This document shows positions 61,811-64,000 of a DNA stretch of 64,000 nt, one piece after another. Source of the stretch: Chrysogorgia sp. JL179-B06 (lineage: Eukaryota > Cnidaria > Anthozoa > Scleralcyonacea > Chrysogorgiidae); assembly GCA_035772405.1 (NCBI GenBank), contig JAYKKM010000378.1, positions 2,227,501 to 2,291,500 of the forward strand, given 5' to 3'. Under the pieces are notes generated by a model. It was not told where the DNA came from, searched no databases, and saw only the letters and a program-made list of their open reading frames with translations. How positions within the stretch are numbered: position 1 is the stretch's first letter; each line of letters starts with the position of its first letter. Made by a program: the position numbers and the translations under genes.

Positions 61811-62698
61811 CTATAATAAAGAAATAAAATTAATATAATATTCTTCAAGTTCATCAACGAGTTCTTTGTCGCGTAATATCCCCATAAAATCAACTTCTAT
61901 ATTTTTACAGGCTAACTCTTTATTTATAGTATCACCATACAAACATAATGTATCTTGTATATTTTTACAACATCTAAAACGATAATAAAAAATTTCTGAA
62001 ATTACTGAGGGACTTAAACGGTGACAAACCTCATCATCATCACTTTCTACTTTTATTTTCTTAATCTTTTCGTCGTCATCGTCGACGTCGTCGTCAAAAT
62101 TGAGTGTGGGTTTCTTTTTCTTCAATACTCGTTTTTTGACTGGGGTAGGTTGGGATTTATGACCTGTTGCATGATTATACTTTCTTAGGGCAATAATATA
62201 TTCATCCAAGGAATCTTTCTTTTTTATATGAAAACTACCCCAATCATCAGACCATGCGATTTCACTTGGCGTTGCGTTGTTGTTGTTGTTGCTGGTTGCC
62301 GGTGTTGGATCATCGTCAAATTCCATTGCGTCGGCTAATTCGTTATCTTGATGTTGATAACAAATTTCCAAACCACCCCACGCATCTGTACGAACAACCA
62401 AACGGCATGTTTGCTTTTTCCAATTTTCAAATCTTACCACTTCAAAAAATATCTGCACCAATTTCTCTTGAATGCTAATCTTATTAAGAACATTCAACAA
62501 TGAGGGAATATGATCATTTTTCACTTCAACAGCGCTATTGTATGTGTACTTGTCACATCTTTTATTTGTCGGATATACTTTTGCGAGAATAGCATTACCG
62601 TTGATTTTTTTTTGTGCAATTATTTTTGCAGACAAATCTGTATACGATTGCATTTTATAAAAATGATCATATTGTTGTCGTGCAAAAAGTTCCACCAT
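61811..62698 (-). CDS. Element B 295-aa hypothetical protein with basic NLS-like segment
   Basis: Intact, ATG 62698, ends 2 bp before the integrase ATG. The N-terminal half has LVQIFFEVVRFENWKKQT. The middle is Asn/Asp-rich with the strongly basic VKKRVLKKKKP, a good nuclear-localisation candidate, followed by an Asp run. The C-terminal half is helical with three Cys (FRCCKNIQDTLCLYGD). The position first in the integrase transcript suggests an early or regulatory protein. Family not recognised. Confidence 0.55.
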   Translation of the reverse strand: MVELFARQQYDHFYKMQSYTDLSAKIIAQKKINGNAILAKVYPTNKRCDKYTYNSAVEVKNDHIPSLLNVLNKISIQEKLVQIFFEVVRFENWKKQTCRLVVRTDAWGGLEICYQHQDNELADAMEFDDDPTPATSNNNNNATPSEIAWSDDWGSFHIKKKDSLDEYIIALRKYNHATGHKSQPTPVKKRVLKKKKPTLNFDDDVDDDDEKIKKIKVESDDDEVCHRLSPSVISEIFYYRFRCCKNIQDTLCLYGDTINKELACKNIEVDFMGILRDKELVDELEEYYINFISLL

Positions 62699-62756
62699 CT
62701 CTGAATCTGTTCCCGAGTGAAGGGTAAATGATGAATCACTGTGGGGACAGTGTGTA

Positions 62757-62763
62757 TTTTATA
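62757..62763 (-). promoter_or_regulatory. TATA box (GGGTATAAAATACAC)
   Basis: On the minus strand TATAAAA lies about 60-65 bp before the ATG at 62698, in the same GAGGGTATAAAA context as the site at 40783. It probably drives the 62698 gene and the integrase behind it. Confidence 0.65.
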
Positions 62764-62805
62764 CCCTCCGTACAATTAAAAAAAAATTCCATCAAAAAAA
62801 TTTTA

Positions 62806-63276
62806 TTACACAAATAACGTGTATAATTGATTACAACATATGATATCGAATAAACTATTGTGTTTGCGTTGCATAACTCCTAAAATTTTACATAACTTTT
62901 TATGTTGTTTTTGTGTTTTTATTTTACATTCTATTTTATTTTCTAGAAATGCGATAAGTGCTTTCCCTATTCTTCCATTTCCATCGGAAAAAGGATGAAT
63001 GGTTTCAAAAATATAATAAATCAAGCCTGATATATTTTTTCTTTGATAGTTTTTTACGTAAAATTCATCTAAATGTTCCATATATTGTTGAATATATAAA
63101 GGATCAATCCCCTCATGAAATCCAACAAATCTTTTGTTTTGACTGTAATGTCCAGCATTCGTTAAATGGGTCATAGATATTTCATGAATAGTTTTACAAC
63201 ATTCACTTATTTTCCATTTTTCATTTTTTTCCATATAAAATTTTCGAAGGGCAAAACAAAATCTCCCACATCTCAT
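62806..63276 (-). CDS. Fic-domain protein (AMPylase family)
   Basis: Fic enzymes transfer AMP or other phosphate-containing groups to protein hydroxyls. 156 aa, ATG 63276. The catalytic loop HPFSDGNGR (His94 to Arg102) is complete, and the residue three further on is Lys where many members have Arg. The upstream AGHYSQNKRFVGFHEGIDP matches the flap/substrate region of Fic folds. No (S/T)xxxE(G/N) inhibitory motif is visible in the N-terminal 40 residues, so the protein may lack self-inhibition. The frame is also open upstream except for one TAA, across a 25-codon ORF (63366-63289). Confidence 0.85.
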   Translation of the reverse strand: MRCGRFCFALRKFYMEKNEKWKISECCKTIHEISMTHLTNAGHYSQNKRFVGFHEGIDPLYIQQYMEHLDEFYVKNYQRKNISGLIYYIFETIHPFSDGNGRIGKALIAFLENKIECKIKTQKQHKKLCKILGVMQRKHNSLFDIICCNQLYTLFV

Positions 63277-63288
63277 CCAAAATTATTT

Positions 63289-63366
63289 TTCATTTTCTTC
63301 GTCTTCTTCCATTCGTATAACATCATACGCAAACACTTTAAATTTTATACAATCTTTTAATTCCAT
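63289..63366 (-). CDS. 25-aa ORF in frame with the Fic gene
   Basis: ATG 63366, then MELKDCIKFKVFAYDVIRME and an acidic end before TAA. The same frame continues, four codons later, into the Fic ATG. It may be an upstream ORF or the N-terminus of Fic cut off by a stop. Confidence 0.35.
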
Positions 63367-63371
63367 TTTTT

Positions 63372-63952
63372 CTACATACACGTTTGTTCACTAATACTTT
63401 TATAAAAATTATTCCAATTCACATTCGATTCAGTCATTTCATACATAGGATTGTATGCAGCTAAATCATAATTCAATGTTGTTTTTATATACTTTTTTAT
63501 CATATAAAATAATTCTATTACATCTTCCTCAAGCATTATTACATTTGCAAATATGTTCTCTTTACACTTAAATTCACCTATAATTCCCCCATAATCTCGC
63601 TTAACAACCACAGAATGATTAACTTGGGTATGATTTTCATTTAAAACATAATTACTTTTGTTTAAAATACTTAATTTCAAAGGATCAAACTCAAAAAAAT
63701 AACTTTGACTCTTACAATTTTTATACCGACATTTATCAAGGGATACTTTACCCTTTTTTATAAAATGTATAAAATCCCAAAAAACATATCTAATATTTTG
63801 TTCAGAAAGACCTTTTTTTGTCTATTGAATAAACTTCCTATAGGGTTATGTTCACGACAATAAAATATAAAACATGAAGTGAACATGATAAGATTTTTAA
63901 TTGAACTACAATAAGCATAAGAATTGAAAATACTAGGTGCTACCATTAACAA
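63372..63952 (-). pseudogene. Element B Cys-rich protein, second paralogue
   Basis: The N-terminal frame (63952-63758) has CFIFYCREHNPIGSL; the C-terminal frame (about 63,760 to 63372) has CRYKNCKSQSYFFEFDPLKL and FYMIKKYIKTTLNYDLAAY. The frames change near 63,770. It matches the gene at 44919-45449 over the Cys-rich half but differs in the C-terminal half. Function unknown. Confidence 0.5.
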
Positions 63953-64000
63953 ATAAATATTTAAAAAAAGAGCAAAATCACCTTTCTCGCGCTGTATGTG

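Larger units (their letters stand above)
40780..64000. mobile_element. Element B: AT-rich Polinton/adintovirus-like element, right end outside window
   Basis: It carries the whole Polinton core: protein-primed PolB, integrase, FtsK/HerA-type ATPase, adenain-like protease, double-jelly-roll capsid protein and penton-like protein. It is clearly more AT-rich than element A, and its proteins are not closely similar to those of element A. The left boundary is set at the change from the 558-bp array to promoter-bearing sequence at about 40,760-40,780; no terminal inverted repeat could be confirmed because the right end is beyond 64,000. Most frame breaks are at homopolymers. Confidence 0.85.

Overview
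The window is eukaryotic, very probably from an aquatic invertebrate animal; I cannot name the species. The grounds are transposon families of several superfamilies, a Penelope-like retroelement next to hammerhead ribozymes, CR1/L2-type LINEs, a tRNA-derived SINE, a spliced gene with GT-AG ends, TATA/CCAAT promoters, and two different Polinton (adintovirus)-like integrated DNA viruses. There are no bacterial operons, rRNA genes or CRISPR arrays. Almost nothing here looks like ordinary host coding sequence.

Left part (1-7,300): two Penelope-like element copies lie head to head. The minus-strand copy runs off the left edge, and the plus-strand copy carries the GIY-YIG endonuclease. A 3-unit tandem array of ~233 bp follows, each unit with a textbook hammerhead ribozyme. 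Then come a perfect hairpin, a 12-bp minisatellite and a broken RecQ-like helicase fragment.

Element A (about 8.7-30.5 kb) is a decayed Polinton/adintovirus-like element. Its left end was duplicated together with a 19-20-bp minisatellite. Recognisable remains are a packaging ATPase, a hexon-like capsid protein, a minor capsid candidate, an integrase with a chromodomain, the exonuclease half of a protein-primed DNA polymerase, a BRO-N protein, a VRR-NUC nuclease with a zinc finger, and several small membrane or coiled-coil proteins. A CACTG-ended transposon, two LINEs, a TTAA-type MITE, a SINE-like repeat and a hAT-type element are nested in it. Several have readable target-site duplications, so the order of insertion can be read.

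Middle (31-40.8 kb): an MFS-transporter pseudogene, a SINE, a zinc-finger gene remnant and low-information intergenic DNA, then six tandem copies of a 558-bp unit.

Element B (about 40.8 kb to beyond the right edge) is a second, unrelated, AT-rich Polinton/adintovirus-like element with a full core set: protein-primed PolB, retrovirus-like integrase, packaging ATPase, adenain-like protease, double-jelly-roll capsid protein and penton-like protein, plus small basic core-type proteins. Its accessory genes are the most interesting part: a protein whose N-terminus looks like the histone H3 tail, a SET-domain methyltransferase, a Fic-domain protein, a predicted N-myristoylated microprotein overlapping the polymerase start, and a two-exon gene with a 74-bp intron. 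Genes in the 55.7-64 kb block are packed with ATGA/TAATG-type overlaps. Most frame breaks in element B sit at homopolymer runs, so consensus error must be separated from real decay; four in-frame stops cannot be explained that way.

How the genes fit together in element B: the integrase inserts the genome, PolB copies it, the ATPase packages it, the capsid, penton and basic proteins form the particle, and the protease matures it. SET, the H3-like protein and Fic would act on host chromatin or host signalling (inference).
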